This document shows positions 14,794-15,595 of a stretch of 15,595 nucleotides of DNA, one piece after another (positions within the stretch are counted from its first letter, which is position 1; the number at the start of each line of letters is the position of its first letter). The translations under genes and the position numbers were made by a program. The DNA comes from Theodoxus fluviatilis. Its lineage: Eukaryota > Mollusca > Gastropoda > Cycloneritida > Neritidae. The DNA is taken from positions 1-15,595 of the forward strand of contig JAWQFJ010026779.1 in assembly GCA_034096865.1 (NCBI GenBank), given 5' to 3'. The notes below the pieces were generated by a model. That model made no database searches, was not told the origin of the DNA, and saw only the letters and a list, made by a program, of their open reading frames with translations.

Positions 14794-15595
14794 GGCCGGT
14801 GTCAACATGATGAAAGCAGATGTAAAGGCCGGTGTCAACATGATGAAAGCAGATGTAAAGGCCGGTGTCAAAATGATGAAAGCAGATGTAAAGGCCGGTG
14901 TCAACATGATGAAAGCAGATGTAAAGGCCGGTGTCAACATGATGAAAGCAGATGTAAAGGCCGGTGTCAACATGATGAAAGCAGATGTAAAGGCCGGTGT
15001 CAACATGATGAAAGCAGATGTAAAGGCCGGTGTCAACATGATGAAAGCAGATGTAAAGGCCGGTGTCAACATGATGAAAGCAGATGTAAAGGCCGGTGTC
15101 AACATGATGAAAGCAGATGTAAAGGCCGGTGTCAACATGATGAAAGCAGATGTAAAGGCCGGTGTCAACATGATGAAAGCAGATGTAAAGGCCGGTGTCA
15201 ACATGATGAAAGCAGATGTAAAGGCCGGTGTCAACATGATGAAAGCAGATGTAAAGGCCGGTGTCAACATGATGAAAGCAGATGTAAAGGCCGGTGTCAA
15301 CATGATGAAAGCAGATGTAAAGGCCGGTGTCAACATGATGAAAGCAGATGTAAAGGCCGGTGTCAACATGATGAAAGCAGATGTAAAGGCCGGTGTCAAC
15401 ATGATGAAAGCAGATGTAAAGGCCGGTGTCAACATGATGAAAGCAGATGTAAAGGCCGGTGTCAACATGATGAAAGCAGATGTAAAGGCCGGTGTCAACA
15501 TGATGAAAGCAGATGTAAAGGCCGGTGTCAACATGATGAAAGCAGATGTAAAGGCCGGTGTCAACATGATGAAAGCAGATGTAAAGGCCGGTGTC
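14794..15595 (+). repeat. 33-bp satellite, 24 copies plus a partial, continues past window
   Basis: The unit GGCCGGTGTCAACATGATGA followed by AAGCAGATGTAAA repeats every 33 bp from 14794; the last, partial unit begins at 15586. The only difference I see is AAAATG for AACATG in the third copy (near 14870). Such uniformity implies very recent expansion, gene conversion or constraint. Since 33 is a multiple of 3 the array is open in two + frames and on the minus strand. One + frame reads AGVNMMKADVK per unit and is open from the ATG at 14807 to the window end, with a TAG just upstream at 14792-14794. Confidence 0.98.

Noticed and set aside
14698..15567. Minus-strand 289-codon frame of repeated MLTPAFTSAFI units
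   Set aside because: Product of the 33-bp period, which is open in several frames; the non-repeat C-terminal tail matches nothing recognised.

Overview
The window looks like repeat-rich intergenic DNA from an invertebrate animal, most plausibly a mollusc or other lophotrochozoan. That placement is an inference from three things: an APE-type non-LTR retrotransposon with a 2A-like motif near the start of ORF1, a pogo-type transposase fragment, and several compact non-autonomous DNA elements with abundant microsatellites. I see no host gene, no rRNA or tRNA, and no prokaryotic gene organisation. Almost all of it can be read as nested mobile elements and tandem arrays.

Layout. (1) 434-6922: a nearly full-length non-LTR retrotransposon on the + strand. 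ORF1 (434-1675, resuming 2980-3174) has a degraded 2A motif and a coiled coil. ORF2 (3223-6689) has an endonuclease, a reverse transcriptase and a C-terminal zinc knuckle, and carries one frameshift near 4665-4686. The 3' end is AATAAA followed by a (CAAT)n tail. (2) 1676-2970: a DNA element, here called E1, inserted near the 3' end of ORF1 with a perfect 9-bp target duplication. Inside E1 lies a pogo/Tigger-like remnant whose ORF encodes only the DNA-binding half of the transposase. (3) 6963-7641: microsatellites and a poly-G/poly-C hairpin ending in a hAT-like terminus. (4) 7642-13387: tandem copies of a unit called U. U1 contains one 93-bp segment; in U2 that segment is expanded in place to 24 tandem copies (8731-10968). 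A ~500-bp MITE called H follows both U1 and U2 at the same position. (5) 11626-13250: a second copy of E (E2), in reverse orientation, inserted in the second H with its own perfect 9-bp target duplication. (6) 13388-14205: a diverged ~175-bp direct duplication and a fold-back rich in TTGGCAA palindromes. (7) 14794-15595: a 33-bp satellite, 24 copies plus a partial one, running off the window.

The most notable system is the E family. All four termini share one architecture: CATTC at the tip, a hairpin whose stem starts exactly 11 nt from the end, then 1-2 nt, then an identical 17-bp block containing CACGTG. The hairpin stems differ in sequence between the two ends but are conserved as structures. 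Together with two independent 9-bp target duplications this defines a coherent transposon family that I cannot assign to a named one. The second notable feature is the 93-bp array, because the window keeps its single-copy precursor and the same flanks, so the expansion can be read directly.

Inferred order of events: the retrotransposon inserted and E1 later jumped into its ORF1; the pogo remnant sits within E1. Separately, U units were duplicated, H inserted, U2 expanded its 93-bp segment, and E2 jumped into the second H.
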